From the NCBI GenBank assembly GCA_010094025.1, contig ML991782.1:62001-126000 (forward strand): DNA of 64,000 nt, read 5' to 3'. This document shows, piece after piece, positions 1 through 10,145 of this stretch. A model generated the notes under the pieces. That model did not search any database. It worked only from the letters and a program-made list of their open reading frames with translations, and had not been told where the DNA came from. The translations under genes and the position numbers were made by a program. This DNA comes from Viridothelium virens. Its lineage: Eukaryota; Ascomycota; Dothideomycetes; Trypetheliales; Trypetheliaceae. Each line of letters starts with the position of its first letter. Positions within the stretch are counted from its first letter, which is position 1.

Positions 1-639
1 GAACACGAGCTCTTGCACTTCTCCATCGAACGACTTCAAATCCTCGCTGAGCTTGGCATAACGTGGACCGAGCGCATTGCCTGTCGTTGGCGCGTTTGGA
101 CCGAGTTGCGAGGAGTCGTACGTGTTATTGGTCCAGGCCTGCAACTGTCCGCCCCACAAGCCGCCAAAGTAGATATAGTAAGAGCCATCATCGTCCGCTA
201 GAACGGCAGGATCAATGCTATAACTACCTTCGATGTAATCGGGTTCAGCCTTAAACGTGCCGTCTGGTGTGTCAGACAAAGCGACGCCGATTCTGAACAA
301 GCCATCCTCAGACTTATCCTTGGCAGGGAAGAACAAATAGTACTGGCCGTCCTTTTCAGCGACATCAGGCGCCCAAAGCTGCTTTTGTGCCCATGGGACG
401 TCGGGTAGGTCGAGAATTTTATTGCCGACAGTGGCCGGCTGTGAAATATCGGTCTGGGTAAGGACGTAATAGTCCTTCATATCGTACTGGGAACCGACAT
501 CATCAGATGCAGTGGTGCTATTGTAGTCATGGGAGCCATAGATAAAGACTGTATCTGGGTCGAACTTGAATACATGAGCAGCCGGATCTGCTTGATGGAA
601 AATATTGATGACCGGGGGGTCATAGAATCCGACCGACAT
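1..639 (-). CDS. Glycoside hydrolase family 43 (arabinanase/xylosidase-like), 3' part cut by window edge
   Basis: The minus strand is open for 213 codons from the ATG at 639 to the left edge, so only the N-terminal half is present. The reading shows the five-blade propeller signature of GH43. An ADP motif near residue 18 would hold the catalytic base, GSHDY lies just after it, LWAPDV and YYLFF follow, and SIDPAV with YYIYFGG near residue 145 would hold the pKa-modulating Asp. The catalytic acid Glu lies beyond the edge. Family members remove arabinose or xylose from plant hemicellulose and pectin. No signal peptide is visible, which suggests an intracellular enzyme acting on imported oligosaccharides (inference). 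The subfamily is not resolved. The long upstream gap gives no clue to partners. Confidence 0.85.
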   Translation of the reverse strand, partial: MSVGFYDPPVINIFHQADPAAHVFKFDPDTVFIYGSHDYNSTTASDDVGSQYDMKDYYVLTQTDISQPATVGNKILDLPDVPWAQKQLWAPDVAEKDGQYYLFFPAKDKSEDGLFRIGVALSDTPDGTFKAEPDYIEGSYSIDPAVLADDDGSYYIYFGGLWGGQLQAWTNNTYDSSQLGPNAPTTGNALGPRYAKLSEDLKSFDGEVQELVF

Positions 640-3013
640 AGCAATTAGAAGAGGAGGTGTATGAAATGTAGCCGGTAATTTGGAGACTTAAACACAGGGA
701 AAGTCTTAAAAAGAAATATATGAAGTGATTGTAGGTCCGTGAAGCACATGAACCAGCATTCTCTTCATCAATTTATATCACCCTGATGGCCACGAACAGA
801 AGCATGGAGAGCAAAAAAAACCTATAGCATCCATGACTTAGGCTAATGTCGACATTGAACGGACATAAGGAGAGCTGGTAAATACATCTTGGCAATCCTT
901 CGCTACGAAAGTTGGTCCGGTCTGAGCGCTGGGTGCTGAGTGAAATGAAAGCCACTCTCAAGGGAGTCTATGGGTCCAGAACGATAATCCAACGCCAGTC
1001 AGCTCACGTGATGAGCATCACCAGCTATGCCAAGCTATGCCAAGCTCTGCCTAGCCAAATAAAGCAAGATCCAGGATAATGGTCTAGGGAAACGTCGTCT
1101 GGAATCTCCGGGTAAACATCATTCTACTTCAGCCGCTCAAGGACCAGCCGCATCCCCTTGTCCTTCCTATCCACGAAAATCTATCATCCGCAGACCCAAC
1201 CTAATAGGCGAAGCCAATACCTGCACTGTGTTCCTTTGAGAGCTGGGGGTATGGTATTTCGTGAACGGGTACCATCTATCTCGCGAACCTAAATGTCAAA
1301 TGCCACGTTTTTCAGGGGGTAATTACTGCAGGGTCTTCGGAGGTTAGCGTTGATCCATGATATTCTGTTCCTCTTCAAGGAGAGTGATACCAGCACAAAG
1401 AGCCCAAAAACTTAGAAGTCTAAGTCATTGGCTACTGCTGGTACAATGTTTTCGTGACATCCTCTTCGTGTGAAGAATTAGTGTCTGATTTTGACATACT
1501 GGACAACAGCAGGTAATCTGCGTATTCGCCGCGTCTTGCACTCTCAATTCTGGTCTTCGTTACAACTAGCGTACGCATGAGAATTACTGTAAGTGACCGT
1601 ACAGTATTGGCAAAGCAAATGGCGAGATTTGCTGAGACTAGATGATATAATCCATGAGACAAGGGTCGTGATCTGGACAAAATCGGACGCTAATATTCAA
1701 GCATTGAGAGCCATCAGTGGATACCTATCGGCGCGGCTCCAGTTTACTCCGAGCTCCGTCAACCTTGACGCAAGCGGAACTGTGACAATTCACAACCGCA
1801 TACTCTACACGCAACACTTTCAATCAGGAACCACCTTTTAATGCAAATTGGCTCTTTGCGTAAGTTAAGCCATCGACACAAAATGACGACCTAGGAAACG
1901 AGCCTATAATAGCCACGGATACCGAATATATTGACGCTTATGGATGATTATCTATGTGGAAATTGTTCGCGTGCAAGCCTACCCGGAAAGCTCCCTTCCT
2001 GCTATCTCATGTGAAGCATCAGTATACGTGGGCAGTCGTGTAGGAATACCTTCTGTGACCAACATACGTGATTCCCTTTCCTTGGCAGGCCCATCCATAG
2101 AGGTTTGACGCAGCCGCTTAGCATCGGCTCCATTATGAACTTCATTTTACTTCAAGTTCGTATACTGTAACTGCGAATACCGCAAATCTACATCTGGATC
2201 TTTATCCATTGGATACTGGCCATTATCAAGAGAAGCTGCCCTGATGCGAGACTTTCGTGGAAAGCGATGACGGCTTTTGAAACAGGAGGGAAACGCCGTT
2301 ATCCCTGCTACGGTTTACAGTGACAGCACGAGAGCGATCGCCCGACCTGAGGAAATCGTCGGAGATATCTCTGGACAATCCCATCCACTAAGCCAATATT
2401 CGTCATTGGAAAAGCCCGATCAGACTTGTGAAGAGTGGGTTGACTGTTTAACTTCAGCTGATGCGAGCGGCACCCAACACCAGTTGCAACTTTCTATGAT
2501 GGCTCGTTCTCGCCCTCATTCTTTGCAACATATGGACCTGGTAGAATAGCTTAAGTAAGATATATCCCGCCTTTCCTCGAAGTACCTTTACATGATTAAG
2601 ACTTTTCCTTCCTATTCGCAGTTTCCACGCTAGCCATCGACAGAACCCATATTAGATGAGCCGTGAGCGCAGATTTGCCTTTCTTGGATGTATGAACCTT
2701 GACAGTATCGTTTTGAAAGCTTGCGTTTAGGTTAGTAGAAGATACTGATCAGTCTCAGGACATTATTGCCGGCAGCCTGGGACCCTGAAGGTGGACTCTA
2801 TCATCCTCTTCGTACAATCTGTGCGAAGATATGGTTGTCATTGATTTCGTGAAATAAATCCTGCATTGTTGCTGCAGAGCGGTTGGCGTCCTCTCCGGTA
2901 CATGCCGATGGGAAGTCAGTCTCAGAAAACAGAGTACTCATTACCGACATTTTCTTAAGTTTTTTAATCGTTGCAATTATGAATGGCTATGGGTCGATTT
3001 GATTGCGATTGCG
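640..3013. other. Gene-poor region, no supported gene
   Basis: About 2.4 kb with only short frames that lack conserved motifs. A small direct repeat of a 10-base AGCTATGCCA-like unit, about three copies, lies at 1022-1051. The part next to 640 is presumably the promoter of the GH43 gene. Confidence 0.6.
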
Positions 3014-3239
3014 ATGCCGAGGTTTCTTGAGGATATGAACTGGAACGAGAGGCAGCATATCCAAGGAGTCCAGACAGCGATGATCAACCAGCTCCGAGAC
3101 TTGGTGCATCGGGCCGATGAGGTCGTTGTGCTAGACACACTGCTGTTGCGCCTAGAGACAGCTAGTCCTATCGATGTCAGCATCTGTCTCGTCCTTGGAC
3201 TGTGGACCACGCGTCTGTGGGACATTTACGGAGGTGCAA

Positions 3240-3656
3240 ATGGCTCGGAAGGTGACGCTCAGAACCAAAGATGCCGAATCCGATTTGGACAAGATTGTTG
3301 ACTACCTTGACCAAATGATCAACAATGACGGAAATCGGTACCTGCGTCTCCACACGAGAGTAGCGAGACTTCGAAAAGACACATCAGGCGATTGTACCCA
3401 TATAGGCTCCCCTCTCAGGCCAGAATCGCAAAAATCGAATTGGCTGGCCGAAGCCTTCCATGGAACTGAGAATCGATCGGCGGGCGATGCTGTTGATGAT
3501 GCAAGAGCTCTCTTCTCCATTCTGGATATGAAATGGGATAACCACTGGAACATGCTGGAAGGCTTCGACCATATTGCTGAAGCATTTCCGAGTGTTAAAG
3601 ATATTCTTGGCGAGTATTGTCAATATCGGAAAATCGACTGGCCAATAACATGAAGT
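3240..3656 (+). CDS. Hypothetical protein, possibly a remnant
   Basis: An open frame from the ATG at 3240 encodes about 138 residues with even, protein-like composition (acidic helix-like N-terminus, a tryptophan-containing segment near the end). A second protein-like frame from the ATG at 3014 to 3301 overlaps it in a different frame and could be the upstream part of the same gene if an intron or a frameshift separates them. I found no convincing splice pair between the two. I recognise no domain. It may be a small real gene or a decayed one. Confidence 0.28.
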
Positions 3657-4068
3657 AAGTAGTGTCCATTCGAGGCACAAGCTGTAGTCCTGCGCTTGTA
3701 GTGGAACGGTACGACTAGCGATAGCCAAGGAAAGTATGAGCATCTCTCTTTCAGTTGTCGCAATGTCACTTGTCGATCCAGCGGGTGGCCCTAAGGAGTG
3801 TAAAGCCAAAGACCGTGAGGAGGCCCAATCAGTGCATTATCTACGTAACTCTTTTACTTCCTTGCCGTACTTGGCTTAGCTGACTTTCTTGTAATGCGGG
3901 GGAGCTCTCCACGGCTAAGATTCGAATACAAAGATGATAAACACGATACTGACCATTACGAGTCGAAAATGGTTCAGTCTTTGATTACTTGTCACTGCGT
4001 AAGATATTTTCCCCGCATACGGCTTTCGGTTCAGCACTTTTCGAAAGCGATATTCCCACCACGCCATC
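3657..4068. other. Intergenic, upstream of the acyltransferase
   Basis: Roughly 410 bases with no supported gene. It should contain the promoter of the acyltransferase that starts at 4069. Confidence 0.5.
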
Positions 4069-5334
4069 ATGTTACAGATCTATTGCAGCGGTCCGCCTTA
4101 CGAAGTTAGTAGAGCCCTAAAACTCGTAGTAGGTATCGGCACAATTCAATTTCACCGTGTAACTAATCCCATACAAATTTATTCAGATAGGCTATAGCCA
4201 TGGCCTGGCTGCCTCATCTCAGGTAGTCTCTGGCCTTAGCTTCTACGCCTCCCTCTTTCAACATCAATGCCACATGAACTGGTCCGAGGTCTGCGATGTC
4301 GCAGTCAAGTTTCTCCCGTTCCTCGAATCCAAGCACCATGACCTCGTCGAAGAAATGCGAGGTGAATTCACCCCCAAATCTCCTCTTTTCTAGTTCCATA
4401 TCTGTCTTTCGTAGTCTGCTCCTCGCTGCTTCTCTTCCTCGACTGAGCTATCGAATACACAGGCGTGGCAGATGGGGCCGGCGTCCCGTTCGCGTCCATT
4501 CTCGCTATGAACGTGCGCACCGAGATCGCATACGGCATGTTCCAATCCGACGGGTGCACGTCCTTGGCCTGGCGCAGCTCCGACAACACTAGCTCTTTTC
4601 TCGCCCAGAATTGGGACTGGCAACACGAGCAGAAGAGTAATTTGATCTCGCTCCGTATCCGTCAGCAGAATCTTGATGAGGAGAGAAGGGAGCAAGAGTT
4701 GCCTGTGATTCATATGATTACCGAGGCTGGAATAATTGGAAAGATTGGGATGAATTCCGCAGGAGTCGGAGTGTGCTTGAACGCTATTAGGGCAAGGGGA
4801 GTGAAGTTTAATGCGTTGCCGTGTCATCTTGCGCTGAGAAGGTGCATGGAGGCGAAATCAAGGGATGCTGCAATTGAGTTGTTGGAGCACCATGGTGTTG
4901 CATCTGCATGTCATATCTTGGTTGCAGATGCTGAGAAAGAAGGCATGGGGCTGGAGTGCAGTGCACACGACATTGTGAAGCTGATTGCAGAAGAGGGAGT
5001 TGTGACCCATACGAATCATTACATCCTGCCGCACGATCGCGATGTAGAGGAGCATGGGACATGGAAGGATTCACCACTAAGATTGAAACGTATAAATGAG
5101 ATGATTGGACTTAGGAAGGGAGCTGAGCAAGTACCGTCGACGGAGGACATCAGGGCGATGTTGAGGGATGAACAAGGGTACCCGACGAGTATTAACCGAC
5201 ACGAGACGCCGACAAGTACAGTCGCAACTTTATTCACGATCGTGATGGATCTGAAGGAGGGAAATGCAACGGTTACTTTAGGCCGGCCAACATCGATCGA
5301 AGAGACCGTGGAATTGGAGCCGGGAAAGGCGTGA
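4069..5334 (+). CDS. Isopenicillin-N acyltransferase-like Ntn hydrolase (peptidase family C45)
   Basis: Three exons (4069-4104, 4187-4361, 4463-5334) give 360 residues, close to the 357 of the Penicillium enzyme. The tiny first exon encodes MLQIYCSGPPYE and the second opens with IGYSHG, together restoring the conserved family N-terminus. The first intron is 82 bases and carries a CTAAT branch point. LVEEMRG at the end of exon 2 runs into VADGAG, then NVRTEIAYG and DGCTS. Gly101-Cys102 corresponds to the autoproteolytic Gly-Cys pair that frees the N-terminal nucleophile. The family swaps or hydrolyses acyl side chains on amides. No other beta-lactam gene is nearby, so penicillin making is unlikely and the natural substrate is unknown. 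I see no obvious C-terminal SKL peroxisome tag. It ends 163 bases before the convergent ATP19 gene. Confidence 0.88.
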
Positions 5335-5497
5335 GAATATCCGACGGTAAGGGTTTTAAACGAAGCTGGCTGTATCTGTACATATGTAGTGTTTGGAGTC
5401 ACCGCAGGATTAACGGAGCTCTAATCGTGCCTTCAGCGCCTTTTCATGTTCTAGGAATTGTAGACCCCCGTGATTCCTGTATGCTCTGGACTAGGCC

Positions 5498-5902
5498 TCA
5501 GTGCTTCTGTTTATTGTCCTCTGCCTCTGCATTCTTTAAGAACTCTCTGAGAGATATTGTCAGTGTCACTTCTCCTATTGACCTCCTATTGACGCACTGT
5601 ATGAAGTTTTCCTCGTCTTTACTCGTAGCGTTGATGGGTGGGCTCTGTTCTGAAGGCTTCTTGCTGCCACTGCCTGCGTAGAATCCACCTGCAAAAAGGG
5701 TGCCGAGGACACCCATGGCGAGCTAAGAACCCCATCAGCATTGCGAGATTGATACCACATAGCTGCACTGCTGAGAAAGCCAGGACCAGTGCAGCGCAAG
5801 AATCTCTGGTTTCAACAGCCTGAGCTTCGGGGAAGCAAGGGAGTGAGTACTTACGACGTGAGAGCCGACCTGCCGGCCAAAGACTGTATACATAGCAACC
5901 AT
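5498..5902 (-). CDS. ATP19: ATP synthase subunit k, mitochondrial
   Basis: Three exons (5902-5855, 5722-5598, 5546-5498) encode 73 residues. Exon 1 is MVAMYTVFGRQVGSHV, exon 2 starts LAMGVLG and contains the conserved PPINA and KDEENFI, and exon 3 finishes with EFLKNAEAE. Donors are GTAAGT and GTGCGT, acceptors TTAG and CTCAG, and all phases join. Subunit k is a small single-helix protein of the F1Fo ATP synthase membrane sector that helps dimerise the complex in the inner mitochondrial membrane. An in-frame ATG lies 27 bases upstream at 5929, but the fungal family starts with the M-V-A-M-Y motif chosen here. The gene shares a short upstream region with MTP18. Confidence 0.9.
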
Positions 5903-6204
5903 TGTGGGCCTACGGTTACTGACGATCACGTTCCAAGATCAATTGAGCGGGATTGGGAGGAATGAAAGCTGTGGGTGAAAGGCCGATTGAGAGGCACGAC
6001 AGGTCAGTGTTCGGAGGTTGAAGCTAGCGAGTTGTGCAGTTTTGCCCGCTGTCACCCACCACTTTGGTGACGTCCAAGCTACGCACCCCATCTCTTAATG
6101 CCATACCACAATCACGACATTACCTAAGAAGATACTTCGCGTCCCATCTCGTGCTTAGGGGTACCAGATAGTTGTGCAGACCTGTACACAAGCGTTTCAC
6201 GAAT
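5903..6204. promoter_or_regulatory. Shared divergent promoter of ATP19 and MTP18
   Basis: 302 bases separate the two start codons, which point away from each other. A TGACGTC element (CRE-like, bZIP-type site) sits at 6068-6074. No TATA box is evident. Co-regulation of the two mitochondrial genes is an inference from the layout. Confidence 0.55.
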
Positions 6205-7411
6205 ATGGCGGGTGCCGACGACGAGGGAGCTCGACAAAGGCGAGCCTCAACAGAAGAATCTAAGGAACCACCAGTACCAGCTCCGAAACGACTTCCCAAA
6301 AGCATACAGGATAGCCTTGATAATGAAGAGAAACTCTGGGAGGTCATGTATGAGGGGAAGTAAGTCTTACGTTTCCCAGGCCGCCCGAGTCTCCAAGCTC
6401 CAGTACTCTAACGTACATACCAAATCATTTGCCATAATCCGAAAAGATCAGCCCACAGGGTCTCCTCCAATCGATAGAATATATCTTAGACTCAATTATG
6501 CTGATAGAGCTGCGCTATAGGTCTGGAGATTCCACTGACTCTTCTTTGCGATACGCCGCCTACGCTTCAAGATGTCCGTTTACTTATTCTGGCAAAATAG
6601 CCCCTACTTAATTATAGACAGTGCGGACCATTCTCTTGTCGGCTCATCGATACGTTGCATATACATCTGGTACGCGCTCAGGCTGCTCGTAGCCATCCCT
6701 CTTCAATAGACTGAGTTCGTCATCAGACATCGGCGAATCGTTCAGACCAGTAGCACATCCTCGTCTCGTCAGAGGGGCTTACGCAATCTCCTGGTTGTAT
6801 CTCGGGGGTGACGTTATGCATGAGGGATACAAAGCATGTGAGTGAACCTGGAAAATTGGTTTTATATATATAGAGACTAACGTCGGTTCTGCTTAGATTT
6901 GCGCAACCAGCGAGTCCTCCATCCTGAATCGCAGCATGATTCACCCGAAATAACATCGTCCGACAAGCACGCCGCTGATCGACCCGCACAGACTTCGTTA
7001 GGGTCAGGCCTCACAGGATCCTCAGTCGGTTCACTCCAACCCCACCGAGTGGTTCCACTTGAAGACTACCGATCTGTCATGGCCCAACGCGCTGTTTTCC
7101 AAAGTCTAGCCTCAATGGGATTGCCAGCTTTTACGATCCATAGCATTGTCCGGTACTCAGGGCGGGCACTGAAAAATAGTGCGAACAAGACATTGAGGAC
7201 TTACGGTCCGATCGGTCTAGGGTTGGCAGCAGTCCCATTTCTGCCGTTCGTGTTTGACAAACCAGTCGAAGAAGCAGTGGAATGGACCTTCTACACGGCC
7301 TTCAAGGCTATAGGGGGGCCAGGTGCCGTGGGTGAGAGGCCTGTTTTCGGAAGGAAAGACTTGAGGCACCAAGAAGCAAGAGAGGGAGCAGAAAAGGAAA
7401 AAGAACTGTAG
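6205..7411 (+). CDS. MTP18: Mitochondrial fission process protein 1 (MTP18/MTFP1 family)
   Basis: Five exons (6205-6359, 6521-6573, 6622-6669, 6727-6837, 6897-7411) give 293 residues. The small middle exons restore SLRYAAYASR, RTILLSAHRYVAYTS and DIGESFRPVAHP, all typical of the fungal family, and every junction is phase-consistent. The last exon carries LASMGLPAFTIHSIV and LGLAAVPFLPFVFDKPVE, which align with the two C-terminal helices of human MTFP1. The protein sits in the inner mitochondrial membrane and promotes fission. The first 50 residues are charged and low in conservation. The C-terminus ends in a lysine/glutamate-rich tail. The E2 donor (GTCCGT) is weak, but no other choice keeps the frame. 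Confidence 0.88.
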
Positions 7412-8023
7412 AGAAAAATTGGAAAGAAATTCGTGCCACACAACGCCTCTCACCGAAGTTATACACGACGGAAATTCCTGACTTTATTTCGAAAGAGGCT
7501 CGGTTGGCTTCAGGGCTCTCTCTGCCGCCGTTTTGGACGAAGCCAAGACTTTCACTTCCTCCCTCCTTCGATATCTGTACATACCCGAGATAAATACTCA
7601 GAGTCTTCAATAAACACGACAGTCCAGCAAACCCAAACGGTCTGGTGCCGGTAATTTTCACTTACGTCGAGCACTAGCCCAAGCGAGTATTCTATCTAGA
7701 TGTGGCATTACTATACCGTGATCGCCTCGACTCAGATCGACAAGCATTCTTGGCATTCTCGGACGTGACGAATATTATCTAATCCCAACCGGACTTATCG
7801 GTACCTCATTACTAATTCGACTCCGTCAGATTTTTCCTAAAGGCAGGGCGATCTCGCCTCAGCTCAAAAGTCAATTACCCAGCATATCCCTCCCAGAATC
7901 TCTACGGCACGCCCCTGCCCCTAGTCAGCCCTACAAACCTTGCCTCACCGCCACACCCGAGCCAAACCAGCACCATCCCTACCAAACCTTGCCTTACCTC
8001 ACCACTTACCTTACCGCCTCGCC
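7412..8023. other. Intergenic between MTP18 and NmrA-like gene
   Basis: Contains the 3' untranslated region of MTP18 and, from about 7850, a C-rich pyrimidine tract leading to the NmrA-like start. No gene supported. Confidence 0.55.
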
Positions 8024-8998
8024 ATGCCAACCCCACACACCATCCTCGTCCTCGGCACCGGCGAACTCGGTCACTCCATCCTCCACGCCCTAGCGTCCCA
8101 CCCCTCCCGCCCCGCCTCCGTCACCCTAACCCTCTTGCTCCGCCCCTCCTCCCTCTCCACCCTCACCTCCTCTTCCACCTCCCCCAAAGCCTCATCGCTC
8201 GCCGCCCTACAAACCCTCGGCGTCGGCTTCATCGCCGCAGACCTCGCCACCGACTCCGAAGAGCACCTCGCCGGCGTCTTCCGCGGCTTCGACACCGTTG
8301 TCGGCGCCACAGGGATGGTTCTCCCGCCGGGCACGCAGCGGAAGCTGTGTCGCGCGGTGTTGGGGGCGGGGGTGCCGTGTTATTTCCCGTGGCAGTTTGG
8401 GGCGGACTATGATGTTATTGGGAGGGGGTCGGCGCAGGAGTTGTTTGCGGAGCAGATTGGGGTGAGGGAGATGTTGAGGGGGCAGCGGGGGACGAGGTGG
8501 GTGGTGGTGAGTGTGGGGATGTTTATGTCGTTTTTGTTTGAGGAGGCGTTTGGGGTTGTGGAGTGGGAGGTGAGTGGGGAGGGGGAGGAGCAGGGGATGG
8601 TGGAGAGGAGAGTGAAGGGGGTCAATGCGTTGGGGGGATGGGGGAATCTGGTGACGGTGACGACAGTCGAGGGTATTGCGAAGGTGGTGGCGGAGTTGGT
8701 GTATGTGGCGCTGGAGGAGAGGGATAAGGTGGTGTTTGTCGCGGGGGAGACGGTGACGTATGGGGAATTGGCGGATGTGGTGGAGGAGGCGATGGGAAAG
8801 AAGGTGCAGAGACGAGAGTGGACCTTGAAGTATTTGAAGGGTGAATTGGCGAAGGATCCGGATGATGAGATGAAGAAGTATCGGATTGTATTTGGAGAAG
8901 GGGTCGGGGTTGCATGGGACAAGGAGACAACTTTTAACGCAGAGAGGGGAATTGAGACGACAGGGATAAGAGAGTATGCTAAGAAAGTCTTAGTATGA
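8024..8998 (+). CDS. NmrA/isoflavone-reductase-like NAD(P)-binding protein
   Basis: A single exon of 324 residues starting at the ATG inside CGCCATGCC. An N-terminal Rossmann motif GTGELG (residues 11-16) follows a beta-strand ILVLG. The middle has FRGFDTVVGATG and YFPWQFGADYD, usual in the NmrA-like and isoflavone-reductase branch of atypical short-chain dehydrogenases. Such proteins either reduce small aromatic or isoprenoid compounds or act as redox sensors for transcription factors, and the sequence does not tell which. There is no signal peptide, so it is probably cytosolic. The coding strand is strikingly C-rich for the first 300 bases and G-rich afterwards, which also creates long spurious antisense frames. 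Confidence 0.85.
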   Translation: MPTPHTILVLGTGELGHSILHALASHPSRPASVTLTLLLRPSSLSTLTSSSTSPKASSLAALQTLGVGFIAADLATDSEEHLAGVFRGFDTVVGATGMVLPPGTQRKLCRAVLGAGVPCYFPWQFGADYDVIGRGSAQELFAEQIGVREMLRGQRGTRWVVVSVGMFMSFLFEEAFGVVEWEVSGEGEEQGMVERRVKGVNALGGWGNLVTVTTVEGIAKVVAELVYVALEERDKVVFVAGETVTYGELADVVEEAMGKKVQRREWTLKYLKGELAKDPDDEMKKYRIVFGEGVGVAWDKETTFNAERGIETTGIREYAKKVLV

Positions 8999-9173
8999 GA
9001 TACATACCACCGGCGAAGTCCCGAGTAATTGCGACTTTTATGCTACATACAATGAACATGCTAGTGTAGTCTCGCAGTATGCCAAACTTTTCTTAGATTA
9101 CATCCCAAGCCCCTTTCAGACTGACAATTACATATTGCTCCGGCGAACGCCCCGCTCAATCTACGGAGCCCGC

Positions 9174-10145
9174 TCATCCCGTACTCATCCTCGCCCTCTT
9201 CCTCCCCGGCCCGCTCCCGCCTCCTGTCGCCGCCCCTTCCGCCCTTGCCTTGCGCTTCTCCTGCTCATCCAACACCAGACTCAGCACATCGAAGCCAAAC
9301 TGCGGGTACTCGAGACACATCCTGCGGAACTCCTCTTCCGCCTCATGCCGCAGCACATAGCTCCGGTTTGCCCAGAACGCCGCGACCGGTTTCCGGATTG
9401 TCGCATCCGCCATGTCCGTCTCCTTATAGACGTATCTTGCATACGCGATCTCGCCCTTCGCGGTGCTCTCCGTCCGGTGGATCTTGGCGTGGGCCAGGGA
9501 CCGGAGGCTGGGGAGGCCGAAGCGAGAGGCGAGGGTGTAGACACGGGCGTGGCGGAGGATGGCGTTGCCAGTGGAGTCTGGGATGTCGAATTGGGGGTCT
9601 GGTTCAAGCGTCGACGTCGCGGAGTTCGCAGGCCCGATTAGTCTCGGAAAGTATTCATGCGTGTAGAGATATTCGAGGAAGCAGCCCATAGCGTCGAGGT
9701 CTTCGCTCGGTAGGTCGATCACCCGCCGGCCAGCGCTATCGGAGAATTTGGAGCATGCTTCGCGGAAGTAGGGAGAATGTGTGAGAAGGCCTTGGTGGGC
9801 GGTGAGTGTAGTGGCGTCGTCGCCTTGGCCAATGGTCAATTCGACGATGGGGGATTTGAGGTAGCTGCCGGGACAGGATTATAAGCCAGAATCTTGTGAG
9901 CGTGGGATCGGACGGGGTTCGGCGCGCGGAATATGATTGAGAATCCGCGCGAATAGAGTGAAGTAGTCAGGCTACATCAGTGTGCATACGTACGCTAGGA
10001 AGGTTTTTTGAGGCTGCGACTCTGCCTCAATGTCTTGTAAGCCACTTTCGTCCACACCAGTTGCAGCAATCTCGGTGTCCCCCATCTCTACATCGCCGAC
10101 GGGGCCGCCGTCTTCAGCGTCTATTTGAACCTCTGCATCCGCCAT
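9174..10145 (-). CDS. BTB/POZ domain protein
   Basis: Two exons (10145-9994 and 9864-9174) give 280 residues. Exon 1 is an acidic leader with repeated Asp and Glu. The junction restores FLAYLKSPIVELTIG. The BTB fold spans about residues 52-125, with LTAHQGLLTHSPYF, the classic strand-helix H-x-x-x-L-x-x-x-S motif, and FLEYLYTHEYF. A helical segment with ARVYTLASRFGLPSLRSLA follows, as in fungal BTB proteins that serve as adaptors or of unknown role. The C-terminus is basic (GPGRKRARM) and could be a nuclear signal. The donor is GTACGT, the acceptor GGCAG. The intron is 129 bases. Confidence 0.85.

Noticed and set aside
8407-8922. A 171-codon antisense frame in the NmrA-like gene
   Set aside because: It has the same cause: G-rich third positions on the sense strand leave the complement stop-free. 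The product is Ser/Thr/Pro-rich without domains.
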